Origin: Onchocerca lupi
Lineage: Eukaryota > Nematoda > Chromadorea > Rhabditida > Onchocercidae
DNA: 64,000 nucleotides
Direction of reading: 5' to 3'
Assembly (NCBI GenBank): GCA_028564675.1
Contig: JAOVVO010000161.1
Span: 62,001-126,000 of the forward strand
Part shown: one piece after another, positions 50,722-62,272 of the stretch
Layout of the letters: each line of letters starts with the position of its first letter
Numbering within the stretch: position 1 is the first letter of the stretch
Made by a program: the position numbers and the translations under genes
The notes under the pieces: generated by a model
The model's input: the letters and a program-made list of their open reading frames with translations, nothing else
Databases searched by the model: none
What the model was told of the DNA's origin: nothing

Positions 50722-52686
50722 ATGCCGCTAACTAAGCGTGCCATCTCACCGGTTGACGTAAGCCTTCATCGTTTGCCATCTTCGATACAGCAAGATGAAT
50801 TGGAATGCGTTGCCAACGGTACCCTAGCAAATCTAATACGACAACTTAGTTCGCTAAGTCGACATGCTGAGCATATTTTCGGTGAAGTTTATCATGAAGC
50901 CGTAAAATTGGATCATAAAACAAATACTTTATCACAGAGGATTGAAAGATTGACGCATAAAGTGACACAACTGGATTACACGCAAGAACAAGGTTTTTTT
51001 TTCGCTTTTATAGATTAAATAATTGAAATGACGAATAGTAATGCAATCTGATGAACTGATGAATATCGTCATTGGTATCATGATAGATCTGATTTAGCAT
51101 TTCTATGCTTTTTGAACTCTGTGTATGGTAATGGAACGTCGAAATTATTTGCAGTATCACTTGAAGACTTACATATGCGAAAACCATTCAAAAGTAGCTG
51201 TTTAATCGATCAGCATACGCTAGATCGTCAGACGTTACCTTCTGCTTTAGCAGAATGTTATGCTGCTTGTGATCCACCACCCAATCTGGATGCTCTGAAT
51301 CCGTATAGAGATGACAAGAAAAATGCACTTAGGTTGGCTTTATCACATATATTCTTTTATAATGATTAGGATTTGGAATGCGAAAAAAATTATATTTTGG
51401 TATCATATAGAAACGAAAAAGGAAATTGCATATATATCTGCCGATTTTGATAGATATAAAAAAATTGCATATATTGTAGGTATTATACTGATCCGTCGTA
51501 TTTCTTCGATTTATGGAGGCAGGAGATGCTGAAAGATGTTGGTGATGGACGTCGTGGACGTTCCATTAGATCACCAGCTGAGAACAAAAGTCCTCGAAAG
51601 AAACGTAATCGGCAACCTGTGACAAATAATATCGGGAGGGATTCCATTCCAAGGTTGAAATTATATCGATTTTAATGCTTAAATTTTTTTTTCTCATATA
51701 AAAAATTTTATTTCATAATGGAAATAACGAGATGATTTTCGTTATATTTTCAGATATTCTGTTGCATCACAGCAACGTCCTGCAGAAATCATGCATTTTC
51801 CAGCAGAATATCAGGCACCTCAGATAGTGCATATTGATCAAGTTCGCGTACCTGCTGGAATGAGCGTACCAGCTAGTAATGGATATGCCACTTCGATACC
51901 AAATAAAGTTTCAGTTGCGCCTTTTTCTTCACTCGTGAAAGAGGCAGGATTTTTTGAGTTATCAAAAAACATTAATGGAATATCAATGGAGTTGTTTGTT
52001 TTAAATTCAATTTTTCTTATTTATTCATCTAAAAATTCTCTGTCACTCTTTCAAAACCAAGTTAAATTTCAGAAGTCGTCAGATGTTTTAGCTGATAATC
52101 AAATAGCTAATCAGTTAGCCGATATCGACTTGCAAGATGATTCCCTTTTGGAAGATGATCTTCCTCCACCACCACCACCCCTTATGCATACCTCACTAGT
52201 GTGTCAGATCCCCTCTGCACCTACAATGCAGTATGTTGCCCCGTCTGCTAATTCTGTTCCACCTCCACCTCCTCCACCTCCACCACCACCGCCATCAGCA
52301 TGTGTCACCTCAGCTACAACAACTACTCAACCGCCTATTGCTATTGCAACTTTTGCTAATAAAGAAGAAACGAAAAACGAGACATTCACCAATCAAGTTT
52401 CTGATACACATTCAAATCTACTCGCTGAAATACAGTCTGGCATAAAACTCAAGCAGGTGAGATTAGGCTGATTTGACCGTCGTAAGCTGTAGAGCTTTCT
52501 TTGTGAAATGCTGAATTGACGAAGTATAATTTGTAGGTGCAAAGGAAGGAACAAGCAGCGGAGGAAAAAGCAGCTGCAGAAGCGAATGATGTTGCGGCCA
52601 TATTGCGTCGTAGAATGGAACATATTCTGGGGCATTCCGATAGTAATAGCGAATCTCCAACAGATGATGATGAAGAATGGGACTAG
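50722..52686 (+). CDS. wve-1: WAVE/SCAR actin-nucleation regulator
   Basis: Subunit of the WAVE regulatory complex that activates Arp2/3 at membranes. Exons: 50722-50992, 51155-51332, 51480-51653, 51754-52456, 52537-52686; up to 491 residues. The N-terminal WAVE homology domain is clear: MPLTKRAISPVDV, ELECVANGTLANLIRQLSSL, SRHAEHIFGEV, RQTLPSALAECY and YYTDPSYFFDLWRQEML. Then come a basic stretch (RSPRKKR type), proline runs (residues around LPPPPPP and a longer one), a WH2 motif (LLAEIQSGIKLKQ), a central helix (AAILRRRMEHILG) and an acidic tail ending DDDEEWD. The ATG follows directly on a splice acceptor. About 75 bases at 51997-52071 may be an in-frame intron, which would leave 466 residues. 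Confidence 0.95.
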
Positions 52687-52906
52687 TTAAATAGTCATAT
52701 TCTATTAGGCCACATGGTGGTAACTGTGCCTTCTAGCCTTAATAACTAAAATTGTTTCAGCAGTTTGACTCGAATATTTGATCAGTTTTCTTCGATCGAG
52801 CTTCACTAACTAGTCTAATTAATTTTTGCTTTTTTTTTTCTTGCTGATTTGGTGTTATCAGTCGTATACTCTGACGAGTTATTCAAATTAAATTTAATAG
52901 GACATT

Positions 52907-52916
52907 AATAAATAAA
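52907..52916 (+). terminator. wve-1: Poly(A) signal of wve-1
   Basis: Two overlapping AATAAA hexamers about 220 bases after the TAG. Confidence 0.5.
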
Positions 52917-53660
52917 ATATGCAATATATATTCTGAGCAATTGTATTGGTTCTTCAAAAATTTTCGGGTTTAATTATTTTCATGTTGATTAATCAGGCTT
53001 ATATACTGGATGATAGAACATGAGAAATTATCATCATGAGGAATAGATATTATATTCTGTACGCCTAGAATTTGATTCAAGTTTGTATTTACTTCTTACG
53101 TAGAAACAAATTTATTTTGTATGTTTATACTGAGTCGAGTAACGCAAAATTCATTTGTTGTTATTCAATTACGGATTTTGTTGTCATTCAATTATTTATC
53201 CTAGTCCAAGTATCATTACTTAGAATGTATGATTAATACTAGCCATGATCCATATTCCATGACCATGTAGTTAATATTTGATTTACTATTCTAACGATTT
53301 ATTTTGTGATATCATTATATTATTGTTACTGCTCACTGTAATATTTCGCAGTACGTTTGTTACCACATTGTTTTTCTTTTTGGGTACTTAATTTGCAGGT
53401 CCCTTCTCGTAAATAGCGCTTGTACAAGATCTATAGAACTTTGTTATTTTTTATGAGTTTGTCATTTTTTTATATTAAATATATTTTCATCTTTGAATTC
53501 CACATTTGTTGAAAATTTTTGGAGAATATTTCATTTATTTCCGTTCTGGACAGTGTTTCTGAAATATTTGGAATGGCGTTCATTATCCTACTTTTCACAT
53601 CCTCTTATTGCACACATGCTTGCTGCTCAAGTGATTATTATGTTCACTGTAATGTCAATA

Positions 53661-53671
53661 ATTTTTTATAG
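53661..53671 (+). promoter_or_regulatory. fdps-1: Probable trans-splice acceptor of fdps-1
   Basis: ATTTTTTATAG ends one base before the ATG at 53673 and decides the start. The upstream in-frame ATGs (for example 53616) would be removed with the outron. Confidence 0.6.
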
Positions 53672-53672
53672 T

Positions 53673-55519
53673 ATGTGTAGGAAACAAATTGTTAGTGCGA
53701 TAAAAAATATCAAGAAAATTGCTGTGCAGAAATTCGTCAGTGGTCTGCAGGAACGTGAAGTGAAATGTATTACGGATCGAATCGATAAGGTAAAGCTTCG
53801 TTTATATACAGCAAATCTATTCATTGGATTCATTGATTGAATTTACAAAAATAAGTATTTAGGAAAAATTATGTAATGAATTTAAACTGTTTGCTTCTCA
53901 TCAAACAAATCGTGTATGTATTTGGTTTTATTAACAAATCTTTTTGATAGTATAGCTGTTCGCTCATTCTGTTTGTGGTGGTAAATGTAATCGAGGCATG
54001 TTGTTGATAACGGCTTATAAAGCATTCGGTGGACAACAAAATGAAGAACGATTGGAAATGGTGACAAATATAGCAGCTTGTTTGGAACTTTTGCAGAGTT
54101 TTTTCCTTATCGAAGATGATATAGTGGATGAAGGCATCAACAGAAGGGGTAAATCATGTTGGCATCGATTGGTCCGTTACTTTTTCTCTTTTCATTTGAT
54201 GAGATGATTCTGCTTAATCTTTTGAATTATGTATTTATTTCTAAAATTCTTATCTTCCATCTGTTTAATTATAGTAAGGCTTTGTAAGATTCGGAGTATG
54301 TTTCAAGAATGCTGTTTTCATATCGAAAAAACATTTTGTAATACAGGAAATAGCTTATATATTATTTGGTCCAATAATCAACGAAACGTTTGATAACTTT
54401 TCGTGAGTTTTTTAGGAAGGGATAGGAATAAATGGAATCAATGACGGGTTACTGCTGGATTGTATGGTATCGTATAATTTAGGGAATAATCGAGTTCCAG
54501 TTGCAGTTAGGGATGCCTTTGATGAAGTAAGCTTCATATTTAAAAATTTCCTTGTCATTTTGTGTTTTAAAAATTATAGAATGACATTATTATTATATTT
54601 CTGTTATATTTTTATTGGAAGAAATAATCATTTATTTTGTTCAAGAACATATGTTTTAAGGCTCGACGTATTACAGTGCTCGGGCAAATACTTGATTGTG
54701 AAACAAAGAGTGTCGAAGACTGCACTTGGCAAAGGTTACTTCATATTTTATGGAATTTTTAAATTATTTTCACAACAGTTTATTATTTCCGGATGATATC
54801 TTTCAGACATCGGATAATAGCGCAATATAAAACGTCGCATTACACTTATTTTATGCCTCTACAGATTGCAGCTCTTTTAACTGCGCAACCGTTAATCATT
54901 GAACCTTTGAAACGGATTGCATATCAACTTGGTTATCTTTTCCAATCTGAGGTATCTTTCTCGCTGAATTTAGAAGAAATGGCAATAAACTATTCTTTCA
55001 AATGATTGGAAAATTTTACGACATGATAGCTGTTTTGTTTCATTCTTTTATTTATAAAAAAGTTTCAGCTCTTTAGGATGATTACATGGATTGTTTTGGC
55101 GATAAATCGATAATGGGTAAAGTAGGAAATGATTTGATGGAAGCGAAGTGTACATGGGTCACCTGCAAAGCAGTGGAGAAGCTAACAAATCAACCAAGTT
55201 TCCTGACAGATTTTCGGGTAAGATTTTGTTCCTATCATTCAAATTAATACCAGGTATAAATCAGTTTCTCAAAAAAGCATGAAATGTTTTCTGTTCCTTA
55301 AGAATCAACCATTTCCAGGAACATTTTGGTAAACGAAATATTATTTCGGAGAAAAAATTGAAAGATATTTTGGCAGATTTGCGAGTGGCAGACGATTTCC
55401 CCTTGTTTCGTGAAAAATGCGCGGTTGGGATACTCAACAATATCGATCATTTCCCAATGATAGATATCAGGCCAGTCCTACGAGAGTCAGTCAATGATTT
55501 AGTGAATGTGAATCTTTAA
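53673..55519 (+). CDS. fdps-1: Farnesyl diphosphate synthase
   Basis: Condenses DMAPP and then GPP with IPP to make FPP, feeding protein prenylation, ubiquinone and dolichol. Exons: 53673-53789, 53956-54171, 54416-54526, 54661-54734, 54807-54951, 55077-55217, 55319-55519; 334 residues, near the family's 340-350. Motifs in order: GGKCNRG (IPP site), ELLQSFFLIEDDIVDEG (first Asp-rich motif, with the FF pair that limits the product to C15), RRGKSCWH, QYKTSHYTY, and DDYMDCFGD (second Asp-rich motif), followed by GKVGNDL. The usual basic C-terminal tail is not obvious. wve-1 lies immediately upstream on the same strand, as I recall for C. elegans (R06C1.3/R06C1.2), though the 1-kb gap is long for an operon. 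Confidence 0.94.
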
Positions 55520-56393
55520 ATAAATTTTTTTTTTTTTTTTTTAATGCTAGAAGTGGACGGCAAAAACGCAATTCCTAATGGGAACATTTCGTGAAATAAT
55601 GTGCTTTGGATAGGCGAGGTCCAATTTTAGCATAGCATTCCTATTTATAATGGAAATTTTTTGAACATATCTTAGTACTTTTGGCATGCTTAGTAAATTG
55701 TTCTTAGGCGATATATCGTAAAAGCCCCCGTCATGTGAAAGATCTTTACTCAGCAAAGTCTGAAAATAGAAAAATAAGAGACAATATGAAGAACAACACT
55801 GAAAACCATTTCGATAATGTTTAACGTAGATTATCTATGCGCATCACTTTTCATGCTTGAAAATACTGGATTATCCACCAAAATGGTTAAAATGTTCCTA
55901 TGCAAAGGCTTCATTATTTATTTTGCATTAATAAAAATAATATTTCATCTGAACCACTTCCAATAACAACAACAAACCATTCCAAAAAATCTCATCAAAT
56001 GAAAACAAGCTGCAATATTCCAAAGAATCACAAATTATTTTAATAACTCAATGATTCTTCATAAAAACTGTATTTAAAACACAAATCTAGACGCACAAGA
56101 TGTAGAATAAAAGAATTTAAAAAATAATTTCAACAAACTGCCATATATTTTATTATCACAACCTTTGGTAAAATCGAGCGAACAAAAAAGCTAAAAAGGA
56201 GACAGAATGAAGTCTTCTAAACATAGCTAATCTGGCAACTGAAATGTGTACAACATTATAACAATGACTGCCTCCTTTTTCTCATGTACGAAAAGACATG
56301 GACGTAAGAATACGGCATTGAAAGATACTGGTCATTGAAATCTCTTTAAAGAAATCTATTTCACCCGAAACAAATTTGAAGAGATAATTCTTA
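55520..56393. other. Convergent 3' spacer, fdps-1 / ile-1
   Basis: The 3' UTRs of convergent genes. AATAAA for fdps-1 overlaps the stop (55519-55524) and recurs at 55930. AATAAA on the minus strand at 56149-56154 suits ile-1. Nothing coding was recognised; the minus open frame at 55547-55756 has no family features. Confidence 0.55.
56149..56154 (-). terminator. ile-1: Poly(A) signal of ile-1
   Basis: AATAAA on the minus strand about 240 bases after the stop codon. Confidence 0.4.
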
Positions 56394-59300
56394 TCAATAA
56401 AATTTCGCTTTCTCCGGCTTGCCTCTGAAATAAAAGTAACTTTGAAAATAAAACCGCAGACAAGTAATTGATTCATAAATGGCATAATGTGTTTGTTTGG
56501 AGATAAACTTTTTATAATTCAGAGATATATAATTGAAACTGCTAGAAAACTTACTTCATCCATATGACAAGGATCATAATTGCACTCTGCGCTAAAATAA
56601 TAGTTATGAAAAATGAAGACGATAAACAGGATACATTCGGACAGTTGCCACCAATGACTTGTGCACTTGGCTGAAAAAGAAATAAGTTTTAATTCACAAA
56701 AAAGATAATTCAAACATAAAAAAGAATACTAAAAAACCTCGCATAGAAATGATTGATCACAAAGTTAGAAGCAGAAAGACTCGAAAATATTTGAGAAATT
56801 ATTTAAAGAACAAACAAATAAAGATATTAAGCAAGCATATTACTTTTCGCGCATAGAATCAGTTCCAAAAAACTTCTAAGTCACTGCAAGAATTGATCAA
56901 AAGTCAAATGGAAAAATACCGTTCCAAGTTGGGTCGTTCGGATTTGTCGTACGTCATTTTGTATTGTTTCAACAAGAGATCGTAATGTTGGATCGGGCGT
57001 GATGCCAGACGGAGCTCCCACTGCATTTCCACTGCCCATTTTCTGCTCGAGATTATAGGTACGAGTGAATATTTCATTCATGTAGCTCTTCATATCTCGT
57101 GCACTAGACGTCAAATCCCTTAGAATCTACAACAAAAAATTTCATAATATGAAATTAAGTTTTTTAACCCACACATAATCAATCAATAGCAGCAGATTTC
57201 ACGGAAAGTTATTAAAAAAATACTGACTTGCAATACTTCGTTCTTTTCATGCTGTTGGAAACCTCCAGCACCGACAGCTACTTCACCTGGTTTATCAGGT
57301 GCAGCTCCACCAGCTTTAGTTGCACACTGTTGAATCAGTGAAGACTGGACATTTTGCTGCTGACTAAAAGTAATGTTTTAGAATACTTTTAATTTTCTAC
57401 CAGAGTGATTTCACGCAAGATGATATTTAGTCAATTTTAAAGATACCCGATATTCTGTAAGCGACTTTCTAGATTTTGTAGAATTAGATGGATATTTGTT
57501 TGCATTTCAAAAATCATTCTCAATTCTCTCTGCGACGCATCTTCGTATATCTCAGCGATCTCTTCATCCAGTGAATCCGGCTTCGCTTTTTCTGGATGCT
57601 CTTCTTTAAATCTAAAAAAAAAGGAAAAAGAAAAAAAGTCTTTTGATTTCATTTCCTTTTTCAAAATAGCATAAAAAGTCAATTCATAAAAATCAAAAAT
57701 CTTGTACAGATCATTCATACTTTTGTCGTTCTTTTTCATATTCTTTCATTTGTCTTTCAAATTCAGCATCATATTTCTGTTTCTCCTCCTGTGGAAGGGC
57801 CGAAGGTGCTGGCGTTCTATCAGTATACAATGAAAATACACTGTATTCAATAATATCATGATCATCTGCTAAACCACCCGTGGCAGCGGAAATACCTAAA
57901 AACTCAAAAATTTCACCTTTTTTACGACAAAAACATTTTTTAAAACTTATGAAATCTATAGTTGTTGTTCGATTTATAATTAAACTTTGATCGACTCAAC
58001 GCAATCATTATTCTACTGTTGTAATCTGCAGCACATACCGAAAAATCCATTTTTTGGCAAAAATATATTTTCAGAGCGAATACATAGTTCGTATCGAGGT
58101 GTAGCCTGCAGACCATCGGATAATGATACGGTGAGAACATTGTGAAGATATTCAATTTTCAAACGTACTGGATACGGCTTGTTACGAAAATCTTTCTGAC
58201 AACCTAAAACAGTAGAAATTAGCTTTTTGATGAGATATTTTAAAAAACTATTAGAAATTCACTTTCCTTAATGCCAGGCTTATATAAATCGTTAAATGTT
58301 ACTAGTTACTTTGTTTTCCAGAAATCAAATTGAAGTTCGAGAGAGTACGGAAAGCACCTGAAAGCATTTGCTGCGAGCCATCTGTTTGATGATCATACTG
58401 CCTTGTACCATCATTAATCATTAACGCCACAAATGGATTATTTTTTTGGGCATCATTATCAAACGAATCCAGAAAAAGCCCCATTCCTGTCCAATAATCA
58501 TTTGCACCAAATACCTGCAACAGAGATGAGTGATCTTCCTTCGAAGTGAGTAAAATTAATGACACACTACCAAGATTATAAAAAAAAGCAAATTCTGATA
58601 AGTGATAAATGTAACCACTCTTGCAGGGAATAAACAAATAGATTGTCGAATGAAGTATAGTAACTATGATGATTAACGTAATAATTGATATTAAATTCAA
58701 TGGAATCCACTCATTTCTATATACAAACTATTATAATACGAATTTAAATCATATTTAATAAAACAAAAAATGAAAAAAAAAAAACTGGTTTGCATGGTTT
58801 ACAAGTTTTCCCTAAAATATCTACTTCAACCATCAAAGTAAACGATATCGCAGGTCTCTATATTGAAATTAGTGTCAATTACTACATATTACTGAAAAGT
58901 TTAGAGGTAATGAATTGAGGTTTATCGATCACAATTTAATCAATCATTAAATATAGTTAAACATATTAGCCAATTGCGAAAAATTCTGCTTACAGGACCA
59001 AGAATTGGCTGTTGAGCAGTATACCAAACAGCAATGCCATCAGCACCAATACGACCCTGTCCGGTTACCCGAAAAGCAACTTGAATTTCAAAGTGATCTG
59101 ACTCAGCCATTACACGCTTGTTCCATGCAAGTCCTAAATGGATATATTTAAATACGATAATTGAAATAATGCAGATTTTCAACTCTTCCTTTCACAATTA
59201 TTAAATCATTGATTAAAATATAATCTGTAAAGTCAAAATATAATCTATAAAGTGAAAAGAAATATCATACTTACCCTTTCGACTCCTCATGGAAGGTGCT

Positions 59301-59500
59301 AATCGAAGTTGTTCCTTAGAAGGTACTGCATCACCAATTACAGTCCAAAATGGTATAGAACCATCACTTAAACATAAATCAGGCGCACGAAAGCTATGCT
59401 TGTATTCAAAACGTCTCTGTACAGGCCCATTTGTAGCTTGTGTTAGTAATGATAACCTATGTATTGTTATCAATGATAAAAATAATAGGGCGGTACACAT
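56394..59500 (-). CDS. ile-1: ERGIC-53 / LMAN1 cargo lectin
   Basis: Type I membrane L-type lectin that carries mannose-rich glycoproteins from the ER to the ERGIC. Exons: 59500-59275, 59133-58994, 58514-58310, 58203-58039, 57895-57721, 57611-57447, 57363-57228, 57126-56920, 56670-56555, 56424-56394; 521 residues (human: 510). A signal peptide is followed by the lectin domain with FEYKHSFRAPDL, IPFWTVIGDA, GIAVWYT, SFDNDAQKNNPFV (Ca/mannose site), YDHQTDG, CQKDFRNKPYPVRLKI and FFGISAATGGLADDHD. A Glu/Lys/Gln-rich stalk follows, then a transmembrane segment (SSFFITIILAQSAIMILVIW) and a short tail ending KAKFY, a K-x-K-x-x ER-retrieval signal with aromatic ER-exit residues. The ATG is ten bases after a splice acceptor. 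Confidence 0.95.
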
Positions 59501-59510
59501 TAAAGTTGCC

Positions 59511-59520
59511 CTGAAAAATG
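59511..59520 (-). promoter_or_regulatory. ile-1: Probable trans-splice acceptor of ile-1
   Basis: CATTTTTCAG on the minus strand, leaving a 10-base leader before the ATG at 59500. Confidence 0.6.
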
Positions 59521-60119
59521 AAATAGTAATTAACACTAACTGATAATCATAGAAAAGCAACAAATGAAGTTAATTAATTATAACAAATTTAAAGCTGGAA
59601 AAGTTGATAAAGAAATTTTCTATCCAAATGAAACATTTCAAAAAACTTCTAATCTTCGAATCTATTCGATATAACATCATACCAATTAGACAGAGATACG
59701 TAAGCCAATTCTCTATTTTTCAGCTCATTTACATTTCTTCATGCTTTATAGACGAAGACATGATGTTGATACAGAAAAATACAGCAATATGGTAAAATTT
59801 TATTTAACAGGTTAGTTGTGAGATGTGATATTTTGCCTGTCACATCAGGTAGATTTCACAAACAATTTTGGATTAACAAAAACATATTAATAATAAGAGA
59901 GAATTTTCATTACATTTTTTTTTTTTGAAATAAAGAAAAAAATTTCGAAAACTTTCAATTTATAATCATAAGTCTTTTTCTCTGGTCAAGTTGAAAATGT
60001 CTTGACAGAAAAGTAAAATTAGATGTTTTAGTCGTAAATGTTCATATAACTATTTGAAAGGTATTTTTAGAAGCTCAAAAATACAAGCAAACTATATATA
60101 TATATATATATTATAAACG

Positions 60120-60353
60120 TGCGTTTTCTTTTTTATTTCTTACCAGATTAAACTATAACAATGCATGTATATAAAAAAGTATATAAAAATATGCGTGTAT
60201 TCGAATGCAACGTTGTGTCAAAATTTCAAAGCAATAGGTGAGAACTTTCGGAGATCTTAGATTTTGAACTAACATAGATAAGGCACGTGTTTGAGAAATT
60301 TCGGAGATTTAAGATTTTGAACAAATGAACATTTACATTTTTATTTATACAGA
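60120..60353 (-). mobile_element. Helitron-like or MITE copy D, reverse orientation
   Basis: Read on the minus strand from 60353 it starts TCTGTATAAATAAAAATG and later contains TTTTGACACAACGTTGCATT and a sequence related to AATAGGCGCGTG, the same order as copies A-C. It is longer because of an inserted segment with TTTCGGAGAT repeats. An AT microsatellite (60095-60112) borders it. Confidence 0.5.
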
Positions 60354-60374
60354 ATAGCTGGAGCCGGCCAAGAG

Positions 60375-60470
60375 AAGCATACAGCTAGTATGTATCTATT
60401 TTAAATCTCCGAAATTTCCGTTAAGCATACAGCTAGTATGTATATATTTTAAATCTCCGAAATTTCCGTT
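60375..60470. repeat. 48-bp tandem duplication
   Basis: Two head-to-tail 48-bp units (60375-60422, 60423-60470) differing at one base. The inner part TTAAATCTCCGAAATTTC is also present as a perfect inverted copy at 60295-60312. Confidence 0.85.
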
Positions 60471-62272
60471 ATCTCTAATGCTACCAATATATTATTATTT
60501 TAAATTTGATGACTGAATACCATAGTTTTATGATATTTCTTGCACTGATTAACAAGTGATAATGAACAAACACAGAGAGGAAAGTGCATCGTTAAAGTAT
60601 AGCAAAATATGACAAAAGATGTTCAACTCCAAATACTGTTATCAGTGGAATATTTTTCTATGCTTTTTAATAAAAATCAAAAATTTTACAATTTCAATTT
60701 GAGAAAAAAATTTTAAAATGGCCATCAAATAACAATTCTGAATGTCATGATGGCGTGCAGACAAGAACAGATACATAGGAAGAGTAGGGAAAAAATTGCA
60801 ATTTCTATCAAACACATTCAGTCCTCCTCCACTACTCTAAAACTTACGTGTTACTATCCTATTCAGTGTGACAGTTCATCATCAATCGCTCGCTATATGA
60901 ACCTTCACACAGCGATCACAATAGAAGCCATCAAAGCTAGCAAGATTGCAAATTGTGCGATATTCTTCGCGAATATCGCAACTAATAAAGAATGAGACCC
61001 GAATATTGACGAGATATGGTATGTGTTTCCCTTTCCTTGTTTAAAATAAAAATGTTTCCTATCATTCAAACCTGTTGAACAAGTCTAGAATTACCTCAAT
61101 TATGCGTCCTACATTCTTTTTCAGGTTGAAAAAGGAAGAATAGAGTTGACAAATTATTTTTGATATACAACTGGTCCAAACATGATCAGTATCAAAAAAC
61201 GGAATTTTCATCTTTTAGAAAATAAATTTTATCTTTAAATAAATGAACACAAAAAATAGGATATATTAAATACTATAATACACAAAGTTTAGTATGTTTG
61301 AGTGGTTCTATATCAGGATCCTATTTAGAATCAACCAACAAGTTATTATCACATAAATACTCTAATTCTATGAGAAATATTATAAGTATACAATAGTTTA
61401 TTGGGAAACAAAATTTCAACAGGACAATCCGTTTATCCCATAACTACAAAATTGCAAGCAAATACTATAGCTTTCTAATCAATACGGTCTGCAATTCACT
61501 AAATATTCAGATTTCGAATTTGTTGACAACTGCAGACATATCAAACAAATAGAACACACATGACATATTACATGGAAAACAAGAATAGGAAGATAGAAAT
61601 AGGAAATATATATTATGACATCATGTGTTAGAGAAAGTAAATGACAAAACTACCGAAAGCACTATAACAACAAAATGCGATATACCATTCAACAACATTG
61701 TACAAAAAATCTATTAAAAGTATAATGGGTATCCCATGATAAATAATATTACAACTATGATGATAGAAGATGAAGATAACTATAGAGCATTTTTCATACA
61801 TAAAAACAAAAAAATGCAAAAGAATATTCTTTTAAAGAAATTGAATGAACGAAATTAATCTTTCATTCCGACTAGCCGATGCAGTGCGCTCTCCGACACT
61901 TCAATATCACAGCAACAAATCTCCCAAAAATGATATCTAAACCATTCCGAAAAGTTCACTCGCTAGTTAGATTTTTACAATTTGGGTCAACAGAATTTAA
62001 TTGGTTAGTGGGCACTATAGTCTTCTTGATAGCCTAGCAATTTCCGATATGCTTTTCTTCTAATGCCAGTATTACCGTTTGCCAGAATCAACTTTTGCGC
62101 AAAAATCTACGTATCAGTTCTGCAAAAGCATGGTACACTTTCAATTTCTTGAACCATAATTGGCAAAAATGATTTCATCCATAGTATACTTATTCATCCC
62201 AACAAAATTCATTGCATAGCTAATTTTGAAGAATCATAACTTCAAAATTTGAAAAACAAGAGCTATGAAATA

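Larger units (their letters stand above)
52687..53672. other. Spacer between wve-1 and fdps-1
   Basis: wve-1 3' UTR followed by AT-rich DNA. Overlapping AATAAA signals lie at 52907-52916, about 220 bases after the wve-1 stop. A hydrophobic open frame at 53493-53671 runs into fdps-1 but has a perfect acceptor (ATTTTTTATAG) at its end and is better read as intron or leader DNA. Confidence 0.6.
59501..62272. other. Spacer between ate-1 3' end and ile-1 start
   Basis: About 2.8 kb holding the ate-1 3' UTR, repeats at 60090-60470 and presumably the ile-1 promoter. An 82-codon open frame at 60747-60995 has mixed composition and no family resemblance. I do not call it a gene. Confidence 0.55.

Noticed and set aside
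53493..53671. Hydrophobic N-terminal extension of fdps-1
   Set aside because: It ends in a strong splice acceptor one base before ATG 53673, has no ATG at its head, and FPP synthases lack such a segment. I treat it as outron.
60747..60995. 82-codon open frame on the plus strand, and hydrophobic frames on the minus strand
   Set aside because: No start context, splice logic or family similarity. Probably spacer DNA.
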